Assembly (NCBI GenBank): GCA_900470805.1
Contig: UCCA01000003.1
Location: forward strand, 343,872-407,871
Source of the DNA: Hyphomicrobiales bacterium
GTDB lineage: Bacteria; Pseudomonadota; Alphaproteobacteria; Rhizobiales; Rhizobiaceae
DNA length: 64,000 nucleotides
Reading direction: 5' to 3'
Shown here piece after piece: positions 1-11,926 of the stretch (within the stretch, counting starts at the first letter, position 1; each line of letters opens with the position of its first letter). The position numbers and the translations under genes are program-made. The notes below the pieces were generated by a model. The model saw nothing but the letters and a program-made list of their open reading frames with translations, made no database searches and was not told the origin of the DNA.

Positions 1-101
1 CCGTCTGTGCCGCCGAGGCGTATGAGCACGAGGCGTCGTCCGACGCCTCCTAGAGATCGGCCGGGTTTTCCATGACGATATCGTCGGCGACTGCGCATAG
101 T

Positions 102-980
102 TCAGATGTCGCAGGATTGCGCGTTCGAACGGGACCTGCCCCAGTGGAACGCCTCGTCGACGTAAGCGAACTTGATCGCCTGCCACTCGCAGTAGTTTTG
201 CACGAAGGCCCGCGAGATCCATAGCGCGGGCTTCCTAGTGTCGGCCTGCCATCCCATGAAACCTCGGAGAGTGGCCTTGCCGACAAGCCTCTGCAGATGG
301 GTACGCGACATCATGAAATCCGCAGCGAGACCGCGACTATCGAACTCTCCCAGAAAGAACCTCGTTTCATCCTGTTCGTCGAGATCGATCATCGAGATCA
401 GATAATCGACGATCAAGCCGCCTGCATCATTCCACAGAAAGAGCCCTATCTCCTCCGGAGGCTCGCGCCAGATCTTATCCTGCATGCAATGTCGGGCAAG
501 GCGCGGCTGGATCTGGCGCATCCAATGCGGATTGGCATCGAACGCGGCCGCGCGATCCTTGCCGTCCAGCACGTCGAGTGCGTGGAGGTTTGACGACAGC
601 CAACTCACCATAGCCTGATGACTGATTTCAGCCGCCTCGTAGTGCCGCGGTCGCTTGCGCTCGGCACCCGGCTCGCAGATGATGAATCGATAAGTGAAAA
701 GCTCGTCGATAAAACTGAGCACGGTGTTGCGGCTTGCCACCTTGAACGCTGTAATCTCGCTAATCAGCCGCGTTGCCGTCAGGCCCGAGGATGAATCCAG
801 CCTGTCACGCTCCATGCTGAGCGCATAAGCCATTTGCGTCAGGAGCCAGCGTTGATGAGAGGCGAGCAAACGGGCGAGCCGTGGTTTGGCGTCGAACATC
901 AGACGCATGCGGCCAGCGTGAAATCGAATACCCCGTATGAAATTAGGATCGGCAATCAGGTCTTCGGCATGTAAATGCAT
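102..980 (-). CDS. Unidentified protein with winged-helix-like N-terminal half
   Basis: A 292-residue soluble protein that I do not recognise. Residues about 45-110 look like a winged-helix DNA-binding unit: a helix (LLTQMAYALSMERDRLD), a turn, an RNTVLSFIDELFTYRFI recognition-type helix, then a charged wing containing ERKRPRHYEA. No membrane segment or signal peptide is visible. The rest is helical and tryptophan-rich, with no motif I can name. The ATG at 980 is preceded by only a weak GGGA, so the start is uncertain. It stands alone, with about 195 bases of gene-free sequence separating it from the next gene, which is also on the minus strand. A role as transcriptional regulator is inference from the fold-like pattern only. 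Confidence 0.6.
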   Translation of the reverse strand: MHLHAEDLIADPNFIRGIRFHAGRMRLMFDAKPRLARLLASHQRWLLTQMAYALSMERDRLDSSSGLTATRLISEITAFKVASRNTVLSFIDELFTYRFIICEPGAERKRPRHYEAAEISHQAMVSWLSSNLHALDVLDGKDRAAAFDANPHWMRQIQPRLARHCMQDKIWREPPEEIGLFLWNDAGGLIVDYLISMIDLDEQDETRFFLGEFDSRGLAADFMMSRTHLQRLVGKATLRGFMGWQADTRKPALWISRAFVQNYCEWQAIKFAYVDEAFHWGRSRSNAQSCDI

Positions 981-1176
981 TTTAATCCCGCAACGTGCGC
1001 CGGATTACACCTGAGCGCGAACCAAGACACGGCATCGTTTATTTTCAACAAAAGATTGTATAAATAAATGAATAATGTTCACATTTACAGAACACGCCGA
1101 GCGGGAAGTTTCCAGCCCTAGATTTGTATGGGTTTGATGTTCGCCGCTGCCGTTAACCTGCCTGGTAATGCAGCGC
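981..1176. other. Intergenic, AT-rich, no gene
   Basis: This gap is AT-rich, especially around 1035-1090, and carries no supported coding frame. It should hold the promoter of the minus-strand gene that starts at 980. No clear terminator hairpin for the gene ending at 1177 was found. Confidence 0.4.
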
Positions 1177-2109
1177 CTATCGCAATTCCGCATTGCGCGA
1201 AGCCACGCGCTCCGCCCCGAGCCGGTGCTCCCGATAGATGATGAAGACGCCTGCCGCAACGATGATGGCGGTGCCGATCACCATGCTTGTGGTCGGCGTA
1301 TCATCAAAGACAAAATAGGCAAGAATACTTCCCAGGACGATCGACGTGTATTCGAATGGCGCGACCGTCGAGACTTCCGCGTGACGGTAACTCTCCGTCA
1401 GCAGGATTTGCGCGATACCGCCGCAAAAGCCGGCGGCGATCAGAAACAGCTGTGGTGCCAGATCGAGAAAATCCCAGCCGAACGGCACGGTCAGAAGCGA
1501 GAATGCGCTCGCCGTCAGCGAAAAATAGAGAACGATCGTCGAGGTCTTTTCTTCCTCGACCAGTCGGCGCACCTGGATCATCGCCATGCCGCCCAACACC
1601 GATGCTAGCAGCACGGTGATCGCGCCGATTGCCTGCTCCGACTCCACGCCGCCCTCACGAAACAATGTCAGTTTCGGCCATGAGACGATCGCGACGCCGA
1701 TAAGGCCTACGAAGACGGCACTCCAGCGATAGATCCGGACGGTTTCACCGAGGAACACGGCGGCGAAGATGACCGCCACCAGCGGCAATGCGTACCCGAG
1801 CGCGATCGCCTCCGGCAGTGGCAGATGCAGCAAGCCATAGAAGCCGAGGCCCATGGATATGATCCCGAGCGTGCCGCGCTTCAGATGACCGATCGGGTTC
1901 GCGGTGTAGAACGAAGACTTCAACTGGCCGCGATAGGCGAGGAACGCGATGATCGGGAACAGCGCGAAGAACGATCTATAGAAAGTGATCTGGCCCGGTT
2001 GGATGCCGCTGCCCGCAAGCTTGATGAAGGTCTGCATGGCAAGGAAACAGATGACCGAGGCAACTTTGAACGCAATACCTCTCATCGGGTTTTCGAAAAC
2101 CGACCGCAT
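1177..2109 (-). CDS. EamA/DMT-family membrane transporter
   Basis: A 310-residue integral membrane protein of the drug/metabolite transporter superfamily, presumably exporting a small molecule across the inner membrane; the substrate cannot be read from sequence. About ten hydrophobic segments are arranged as two EamA repeats. The first begins near GIAFKVASVICFLAMQTFIK and includes the typical FYRSFFALFPIIAFLAYRG, and the second contains QILLTESYRHAEVSTVAPFEY, a common EamA second-repeat signature. The start is placed at the ATG at 2109, immediately before the first helix. Upstream in-frame starts at 2133 and 2268 would add a poorly hydrophobic leader unlike the family. No Shine-Dalgarno is obvious at any of them. 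It is monocistronic. Confidence 0.85.
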   Translation of the reverse strand: MRSVFENPMRGIAFKVASVICFLAMQTFIKLAGSGIQPGQITFYRSFFALFPIIAFLAYRGQLKSSFYTANPIGHLKRGTLGIISMGLGFYGLLHLPLPEAIALGYALPLVAVIFAAVFLGETVRIYRWSAVFVGLIGVAIVSWPKLTLFREGGVESEQAIGAITVLLASVLGGMAMIQVRRLVEEEKTSTIVLYFSLTASAFSLLTVPFGWDFLDLAPQLFLIAAGFCGGIAQILLTESYRHAEVSTVAPFEYTSIVLGSILAYFVFDDTPTTSMVIGTAIIVAAGVFIIYREHRLGAERVASRNAELR

Positions 2110-2417
2110 GTCAGACACTCGTGCATTGCGCATAAGAGGACGGGAAATCGCACCGGATTCGATGCAAAGCCACTCTGGCAGCGGTTTCAACCAAAGAACA
2201 GCGAAAACGCATGGCAGTGACGTGGTCACAGGCATTTTGCGCAAAAGCATGTCACACGACTGCATCAAATGACGGCAATGCGTAAAAACGCCTGAAAATC
2301 GTCAATGCGAGGCGTTGCCCGTTAACGGTTTGAAAACCATGCGCTCGCATTGATTCAAATATAGCACAATTACAATTTCTATTTTTTAAGTTCGGCACCA
2401 ATTTCAGGAGGCATACC

Positions 2418-3521
2418 ATGATGCCATCTACGGCTTTCGAAGATCAACAATATACGGCAACACCGCGTTCGATGCGGGTTGTTACGGAAGGGATCGGTTT
2501 CGATCTCGAACGGTTCAGCGCCGCCAACACGCACGTGGTGAAGCAGATCAAGCTTCTGGCCATCAATGCGTTGATCGAAGCGGCCCGTGCCGGAGAAGCC
2601 GGCAAGGGTTTCGCGGTTGTCGCCAACGAAGTCCAGCGGCTGGCGCAGATCGCCAGTGAGATCGCTGGCACTTTCGAGAGCAACGTTCTCGACCGCATCG
2701 GTCTGTCGCGGCGGATGGCGGATTCGCTGGTGGAAGAACTCGAAGGTGTGCGGTTGACCGATCTGGCGCAAACGCTGGTGCAGCTGATCGTGCGCAATCT
2801 TTTCGAGCGGACCGCTGATGTGCGCTGGTGGGCGACCGATGCCGCCTTGTGGCGGGCGCTGGAGGCACCGACAAAAGAGACCGCAAGCTTTGCGGCGGAA
2901 CGCCTCGGCGTGATCAACCGCTTCTACACGGTCTACCTCGACCTTGTGCTGACGGATGCGAGCGGCCGCGTTATTGCGTCGGCGAACCCGGAATTCCAGC
3001 GCCGGATCGCCAACACGTCGCTGACGGGCGAGTCCTGGCACGCGGCGGCGGCACGCTGCCGATCCGGAGATGACTATGTGGTCGACGAGGTGCGCCCAAG
3101 CCCGCTTCACGGTGGACGAAACGCCCTTGTCTACGCAACAGCCGTCAGGCAGGGCGGCAAGAGAGATGGCCAACTGGTCGGAACGCTCGGCGTCTACTTC
3201 GACTGGCAGAACCAGGGGCAAGCCATCGTCGAGAAAGAGGCAAATCTTCCGCCGCAAGTTGCGGATCGGACGACGGTGATGTTGCTGGACGGCGCCAACA
3301 AGATTATCGCCTGCAGTAATACGTCGCTGCTATTCACCCACTTCGCTTTGCAGAAGCAGACAGGCCAAGCGCGTGGCAGCTATTACGACAATAACGGCTC
3401 GATCGTCGCCTATGCGAAGACACTCGGCTACGAGGATTATGACGGCCTCGGATGGCATGGCGTCGTCGTGCAGAAAACCGAGGACGAGGCAGCGATCCGG
3501 CAGGCCTTGGATCTCAGATAG
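2418..3521 (+). CDS. Soluble chemoreceptor-like protein, MCP tip plus C-terminal Cache-like sensor
   Basis: A 367-residue protein with no transmembrane segment. Residues about 35-75 match the conserved hairpin tip of methyl-accepting chemotaxis proteins ([20 protein letters not shown] followed by ANEVQRLA), the part that contacts CheA and CheW. The rest resembles a Cache/PAS-like sensor: [15 protein letters not shown], then [20 protein letters not shown] and [14 protein letters not shown]. The order is the reverse of a classical MCP, where the sensor is N-terminal and periplasmic, and only the tip of the signalling coiled coil is present. A strong AGGAGG seven bases before the ATG at 2418 fixes the start. 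It is monocistronic, with AT-rich sequence on both sides. A cytosolic sensor feeding chemotaxis arrays is inference; a decoupled signalling protein is the alternative. Confidence 0.8.
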   Translation: MMPSTAFEDQQYTATPRSMRVVTEGIGFDLERFSAANTHVVKQIKLLAINALIEAARAGEAGKGFAVVANEVQRLAQIASEIAGTFESNVLDRIGLSRRMADSLVEELEGVRLTDLAQTLVQLIVRNLFERTADVRWWATDAALWRALEAPTKETASFAAERLGVINRFYTVYLDLVLTDASGRVIASANPEFQRRIANTSLTGESWHAAAARCRSGDDYVVDEVRPSPLHGGRNALVYATAVRQGGKRDGQLVGTLGVYFDWQNQGQAIVEKEANLPPQVADRTTVMLLDGANKIIACSNTSLLFTHFALQKQTGQARGSYYDNNGSIVAYAKTLGYEDYDGLGWHGVVVQKTEDEAAIRQALDLR

Positions 3522-3687
3522 GCAGAAGTCTGAAGTATCTCCACTCTCGCTACTATAAGATTTTGCCGTTCAGAGCTTTCCTTTGGCTTTAGCATTAGTT
3601 CAGACTTTAATGTAATTATACCGATCGAATTGGTTGCGGAGCGCCCCCTCTGCGGCGAAGCTTTGTCTAAAGGTCCCAGGGAACATC

Positions 3688-6336
3688 ATGCGCACAGATA
3701 CCGGCCAGGTTATTAATCTGGCAGACTACCGTCCAACCGATTTCGTTCTCGAGCGCGTGGACCTGACATTCGAACTCGATCCGACAGCCACCAAAGTCGA
3801 TGCGCGCCTGATCTTCCATCGCCGCAAGGGCGCCGACCCGAAGGCGCCACTGGTTTTGGACGGGGATGAACTGGCGCTTTCCGGCCTGCTTTTTGATCAG
3901 AAAGAGATGAAGGCGAGCCAGTATACAGCAACGCCGGAAAGCCTGACCGTCCGCAATCTGCCGAAAGCCAAGCCCTTCGAGTTGACGATCACCACGATCA
4001 TCAATCCCGAAGCGAATACCCAGCTGATGGGCCTTTACCGCACCAACGGCGTCTATTGCACACAGTGCGAGGCGGAAGGCTTCCGCCGCATCACCTACTT
4101 CCCCGACCGTCCCGATGTCCTGGCGCCCTATACGATCACCATCGTCGGCGACAAGGCGGCCAACCCGGTGATGCTGTCGAACGGCAATTTCCTCGGCGGC
4201 GCCGGATACGACGAAGGCCGCTCGTTTGCTGCATGGTTCGACCCGCATCCGAAGCCAAGCTATCTCTTTGCGCTCGTCGCCGGCGACCTCGGTGTCATCG
4301 AAGACACGTTCGTCACCATGTCCGAGCGCGAAGTCACGCTGAAGATCTATGTCGAGCATGGCAAGGAGGCCCGCGCCGCCTATGCCATGGACGCGCTGAA
4401 GCGCTCGATGAAGTGGGACGAAGAACGTTTCGGGCGTGAGTACGATCTCGACATCTTCATGATCGTCGCCGTCTCCGACTTCAACATGGGCGCCATGGAG
4501 AACAAGGGGCTCAACGTCTTCAACGACAAGTACGTGCTTGCCGACCCGGAGACCGCCACCGATGCCGACTACGCCAACATCGAGGCGATCATCGCCCACG
4601 AGTATTTCCACAACTGGACCGGAAATCGCATCACCTGCCGCGACTGGTTCCAGCTGTGCCTGAAGGAAGGCCTGACGGTCTACCGCGATCACGAGTTTTC
4701 CGCCGACATGCGCTCGCGCCCGGTCAAGCGTATCGCTGAAGTCCGCCACCTGAAATCAGAGCAGTTCCCCGAGGATGGCGGCCCGCTGGCTCATCCGGTG
4801 CGGCCGACGGCTTACCGCGAAATCAACAACTTCTACACGACGACCGTCTACGAGAAGGGCAGCGAAGTCACGCGGATGATCGCGACGCTGCTCGGCAAGG
4901 ACACGTTCAAGAAGGGCATGGACCTCTATTTCGACCGGCACGACGGCCAGGCCGTGACGATCGAGGATTTCGTCAAATGCTTCGAAGAGGCAAGCGGGCG
5001 AGACCTTACACAATTCTCGCTCTGGTATCATCAGGCCGGCACACCGCTCGTCACCGCATCCGGTAGCTACGACGCGACGGCAAAGACGTTCAGCCTCTCG
5101 CTCGAGCAGATCATCCCGGCCACACCCGGGCAGACCGACAAGCAGCCGATGCACATCCCGCTGAGTATCGCTCTGTTTTCGGAAGATGGCGCTGCCCTAG
5201 AACCGTCTTCGGTCGAGGGTGCGGAATATGCCGACAATGTGCTGCATCTGACGGAGCGAGCCCAGACCGCCGTGTTCAAGGGTATCGGCTCGCGGCCGAT
5301 CATCTCGCTGAACCGCAGCTTCTCCGCGCCGATCAACCTGCATTTCGATCAGTCGCCCGCCGACCTCGCTTTGCTGGCGCGGCATGAGACCGACCACTTC
5401 GCCCGCTGGCAGGCGCTGACGGATCTGGCACTGCCTACGCTGCTCGGCGCCGCGCGTGATGCCCGCGACGGCAAGGCCACGGTCGCTGCCAAACAATTCG
5501 TCGATGCCCTGCTTGCCGCCGCGGCAGACGACAGCCTCGAGCCGGCCTTCCGCGCCCAGGTTCTCGCACTTCCGAGCGAATCCGACATCGCCCGCGAACT
5601 CGGCAACAACAACGATCCTGACGCCATTCACGCAGGCCGCCAGGCCGTGATGCGCCAGGTGGCGGAAGCCGGAAGAGCTGTATTTTCGGCCCTCTACGAC
5701 AGCATGACCACGCCCGGCGACTTCAGCCCGGATGCAGCCAGCGCCGGACGCCGCGCGCTTCGCAACACTGCGCTCACCTATCTGTCCTACGCCGAGAACA
5801 CGCCGGCGCGGGCCAAGGCTGCCTTCGACGCGGCCAACAACATGACCGACCTGATGCAGGCGCTGACCATCCTCGCACATCGTTTCCCGGATAGCGACGA
5901 GGCCAGCAAGGCGCTGTCGACGTTCCAGGAGCGTTTCGCCGACAATGCGCTCGTCATCGACAAGTGGTTCTCGGTGCAGGCCACCATCCCCGGTGCGGCA
6001 ACGCTTGATCGCGTCGTCAAGCTCACGGAAAATCCGCTCTTTAAGTGGACCAACCCGAACCGCGTCCGTTCGCTGGTCGGCACATTTGCTTTCGGAAACC
6101 CGACCGGCTTCGGACGGGCGGATGGCGAAGGCTATCGGTTCCTCGCGCGGCAGATCCTCGACATCGACGGTCGCAACCCACAGTTGGCGGCCCGGATCCT
6201 CACATCGATGCGCTCCTGGCGCTCTCTGGAGCCCGTTCGGGCGGAACATGCGCGCAAGGCGCTGGCCGATATCGCTGCTGCGGAAAGCCTGTCGACTGAT
6301 GTTCACGACATCGTCGAACGCACCCTCAACGGATGA
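3688..6336 (+). CDS. pepN: Aminopeptidase N (M1 family)
   Basis: An 882-residue zinc metallopeptidase that removes N-terminal residues from peptides in the cytoplasm. The M1 exopeptidase motif GAMENKG and the zinc-binding HEYFHNWTGNR with its downstream glutamate (KEGLTVYRDHEF) are both intact. Length and C-terminal helical domain fit the gammaproteobacterial/alphaproteobacterial PepN type rather than the shorter M1 families. The ATG at 3688 is chosen because the protein then opens with MRTDTGQVINLADYRPTDF, typical of the family, and is preceded by CAGGGAAC. An upstream in-frame start at 3634 would add an unrelated leader. The gene is monocistronic, and a GC-rich hairpin follows it. Confidence 0.95.
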   Translation: MRTDTGQVINLADYRPTDFVLERVDLTFELDPTATKVDARLIFHRRKGADPKAPLVLDGDELALSGLLFDQKEMKASQYTATPESLTVRNLPKAKPFELTITTIINPEANTQLMGLYRTNGVYCTQCEAEGFRRITYFPDRPDVLAPYTITIVGDKAANPVMLSNGNFLGGAGYDEGRSFAAWFDPHPKPSYLFALVAGDLGVIEDTFVTMSEREVTLKIYVEHGKEARAAYAMDALKRSMKWDEERFGREYDLDIFMIVAVSDFNMGAMENKGLNVFNDKYVLADPETATDADYANIEAIIAHEYFHNWTGNRITCRDWFQLCLKEGLTVYRDHEFSADMRSRPVKRIAEVRHLKSEQFPEDGGPLAHPVRPTAYREINNFYTTTVYEKGSEVTRMIATLLGKDTFKKGMDLYFDRHDGQAVTIEDFVKCFEEASGRDLTQFSLWYHQAGTPLVTASGSYDATAKTFSLSLEQIIPATPGQTDKQPMHIPLSIALFSEDGAALEPSSVEGAEYADNVLHLTERAQTAVFKGIGSRPIISLNRSFSAPINLHFDQSPADLALLARHETDHFARWQALTDLALPTLLGAARDARDGKATVAAKQFVDALLAAAADDSLEPAFRAQVLALPSESDIARELGNNNDPDAIHAGRQAVMRQVAEAGRAVFSALYDSMTTPGDFSPDAASAGRRALRNTALTYLSYAENTPARAKAAFDAANNMTDLMQALTILAHRFPDSDEASKALSTFQERFADNALVIDKWFSVQATIPGAATLDRVVKLTENPLFKWTNPNRVRSLVGTFAFGNPTGFGRADGEGYRFLARQILDIDGRNPQLAARILTSMRSWRSLEPVRAEHARKALADIAAAESLSTDVHDIVERTLNG

Positions 6337-6347
6337 TTGGTGACAAG

Positions 6348-6374
6348 AGGCGGCCGAGCGAATCGCGGCCGCCT
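6348..6374 (+). terminator. Hairpin after pepN
   Basis: A 9-bp perfect stem (AGGCGGCCG, 6348-6356, with CGGCCGCCT, 6366-6374) separated by a 9-base loop begins 12 bases after the pepN stop codon. It is followed by TCTC rather than a true T-run, so it may be a weak or Rho-assisted terminator. Confidence 0.45.
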
Positions 6375-6517
6375 TCTCAAGCCACAATAAAAATCAGCAC
6401 TTAGAATCGGTTAACAGATTTTTACCTTTTCCTCTGGACAAGGCGAATCACCAATGATTCATTGATGCAGGTTCGGGCGAGCGGCGCAGCGAATCACACG
6501 AGGGATCAGGGCTAAAG

Positions 6518-8832
<2,315 letters not shown>

Positions 8833-8836
<4 letters not shown>

Positions 8837-11790
8837 GGCTTGACGACCGACACGAACAGTTTTCGAACTGCCTTCGACAACTGTTTGATCTCCCCCTCGA
8901 GTGTCCGGATATCAGGGCAGTCTCCGGCGCGGCAGACGAGATCGGTGAGACCCGCCGGCGCCTCCTTCGGATCGAACGGAGCGTCGATGCAGAGGCGGAT
9001 CAGCTGCGATAGCTCGGTGTAAAGCGAGAAGGCGCGCAGGCAGGTATCGAGGTCGTCCTTGGCCATCAACGATGCGCCCAACTCCTTCAGCGCTTCGCCG
9101 GTCGACAGACCGTTGACCTTGATGGCAACGTCGTTTGCGGGCGCGATCAATGCCAGATATTGGGCGATGAATTCGATATCGACAACACCGCCTGCGATGA
9201 GCTTCAGGTCCCACGGATTGGCAGGCGGCTTTTCCTGCTCGATCAACGCGCGCATCTCAGCAACGTCGCGCGCAACCTTCCCCACGTCGCGGCGTGTCGA
9301 AAGTACCTCCTCCACGACGCGTTCGGCATCGGCGATCAGGCTGGCGTCGCCGCAGATCAACCGGGCGCGACTGAGCGCCATGTGTTCCCAGGTCCAGGCT
9401 TCCTCGCGCTGATACTTGGCGAACGAGGTGATGCGGGTTGCGATCGGCCCCTTGTTGCCAGATGGGCGCAGACGCATGTCGACCTCGTAGAGCACGCCCT
9501 CGGCTGTCGGCGCCGACAGGGCGGCGATCAGGCGCTGCGTCACGCGAGTGAAATAGCGAACGGCATCGAGCGGCTTGTCGCCGTCGGATTCGTCGGCCGC
9601 GTCGTCATAGTCGTAAAACAGGATGAGATCGATGTCAGAGCCGGCCGTCAGCTCGAAGCTGCCGAGCTTGCCCATGCCAGCGACGGCGACACGACCGCCG
9701 GGAAACTTCCCATGCGTCGCCTCGATTTCCAGCAGAACCGCATTCAGAGCCGCCTCAACGATGAGATCGGCCAGATGAGTGAAGGCGCGGCCGGCCATGG
9801 CGCCGTTGATGGCGCCAGTGAGCAGCCGGATGCCGATCAGGAACCGTTGCTCGGCGGCAAAAATCCGCAGCCGGTCCAGCACCTCTTCATAGTAGCGCGC
9901 CTGCTGCAGCGAGCCGCGAAGGCGACCAGCCAGATAGTCTCGCGTCGGCAGCTCCGCCATCAGGCCGGGATCGAGCATGCCGTCGAACACGTGCGGCCGG
10001 GCAGCGATCACCTCGGCAAGCTTCGGCGCCGCCGACATGATGTAGACGATCAATGAAAGAAGCGCGGGATTGCTGCCGAGCAGCGCGAACAGCTGGATGC
10101 CGGCCGGCAGACCCGAGATGAAACTGTCGAACCTCAAGATCGCCTCGTCGGCGCGCTTGCTTTCGCCGAAGACCCGCAGCAGCTCCGGCGTCAGCTCCGT
10201 CAGCCGCTCGCGTGCCTCGACCGATTGCGTCGCCCTGTAGCGACCGTAATGCCAGGTGCGGATGACCCGCGATATGTCGGAGGGGCGCTCGAAGCCAAGT
10301 TTCCTCAGCGTTACCAGCGTATCGGGATCGTCGTTCTGGCCGGTGAAGACGAGGTTTCCTGTTTCCGTCGAAAGCTTGGTCTCCTGTTCGAACAGGCGGG
10401 CATACCGCCGTTCCACGGTCCTGAACACTTCGACCAGACGTTCGGAGAAGCTGGGCGTATCGCTATAACCCATCATGTAGGCGATGCGCTTGAGATCGGC
10501 TTCGGTCTCCGGCAGCAGATGCGTCTGCTCGTCGCGCACCATCTGGATGCGGTGCTCGACATCGCGCAGGAACCAGTAGGCCACCGTCAGCTCGTCGCGC
10601 GTTTGCTCGTCGATCCATTTGGCCCTGGTCAGCTCGGCAAGCGTCTCTTCCGTGCCGCGCGAACGCAGCACCGGCATGCGACCGCCGGCGATCAGCTGCT
10701 GGGTCTGCGCGAAGAACTCGATCTCGCGGATGCCACCGCGCCCGAGCTTGACGTTGTGGCCCTTGACCGCAATAGCGCCGTGGCCCTTGTGCGCGTGGAT
10801 CTGACGCTTGATCGAGTGGATGTCGGAGATCGCCGCGTAATCCAGATATTTGCGAAAGACAAAGGGCGTGAGATCGCGCAGGAACCGTTCCCCGGCAGCG
10901 ACGTCGCCGGCGACCGCACGGGCCTTGATGAAAGCCGCACGCTCCCAGTTCTGGCCTCTGCCTTCGTAATAGACCATCGCGGCATCGACGGAGATGGCGA
11001 GCGGGGTGGCGCCGGGATCAGGCCGCAAACGCAGATCTGTGCGGAACACGTACCCGTCGCCGGTGCGCTCCTGCATGATCCGGACGAGACGGCGCATCAG
11101 ACGCGGAAAAATCTCGATCGCATCATCCGGGTCAGGGAGGATACCGGCCTGTTCGTCGAAGAACACGACGATATCGATATCGGAGGAGTAATTGAGCTCC
11201 GAAGCGCCGAGCTTGCCCATGCCGAGCACGACCAGCCCCGAGCCCTCGCTGGGCCTCGCGACATTTTTCAGCTGCAGCTTGCGGCTCTCATGCGACGATA
11301 GCAGGAGGTGGTCGATCGCCGCTGATACCGAGGCTTCGGCGAGCCGGCTCAGCCATAGCGTCGTAACGCGGCCGTCAAAGACGCGGGCGAGATCGGCCAG
11401 CGCGACAAGAAAGGCGACGCGACGCTTGATGATGCGCAGACGGCTCATCACGTCGGTTTCGCTTGGCGACGTGCCGCCACCCGACGGCAGCCAGGCATCA
11501 CGGGCCTCAGTGATCAGCGCCTCAATCTGCGGCTCGAGCGGCATGGTGATCGCGGTGGCGAGAATGGCGGAATCGACGTTGGCGACATCGCGGAGATAGG
11601 GAGACAGCGTCAAGGCAGCGGAGACAAACTCGCCGAGCGCGCCTTCGGCCTTCAGCATCTCGGCCACGGCCGGTTCATCGGTGCCGATCTGCTGGAGGCC
11701 GCTGAGCACGAGCTTAAGCTCTGCTTTGCTCAACGGTTTGAGAAGCCCTGCCCCTACATCCTTGAGGCTGTGCGTCGAGTTCGTCAGCAT
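8833..11790 (-). CDS. glnE: Bifunctional glutamine synthetase adenylyltransferase/deadenylase
   Basis: A 985-residue enzyme that adenylylates and deadenylylates glutamine synthetase in response to PII, tuning ammonia assimilation. Both nucleotidyltransferase halves are complete: the N-terminal copy with GMGKLGASELNYSSDID near residues 190-210 (deadenylylase) and the C-terminal copy with GMGKLGSFELTAGSDIDLI near 705-725 (adenylylase), each keeping the GS-x-DxD type metal site. Length is normal for GlnE. The ATG at 11790 follows GGGAGGGCGC. It is convergent with the kinase gene (stop codons overlap by 4 bases) and lies downstream of the two-component operon, separated from it by 136 bases that may hold its own promoter. 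Confidence 0.96.
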
Positions 11791-11926
11791 GCGCCCTCCC
11801 CGGCCATCCGCGGCTAAATCCGAGCAGAATCAAAGCCGCTTCGGTCACCACTGGCTAAGTTAGGGTCTGCCGCTGCAATGGCCAACAATCAATTGACGCA
11901 AGGCGCCGCACATTGAGACCAAGCGT

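Noticed and set aside
1..101. Coding potential at the left edge
   Set aside because: No frame with a start, stop or motif could be supported in these 101 bases.
5197..6387. A 396-codon frame opposite pepN
   Set aside because: Antisense shadow of a gene with intact catalytic motifs.
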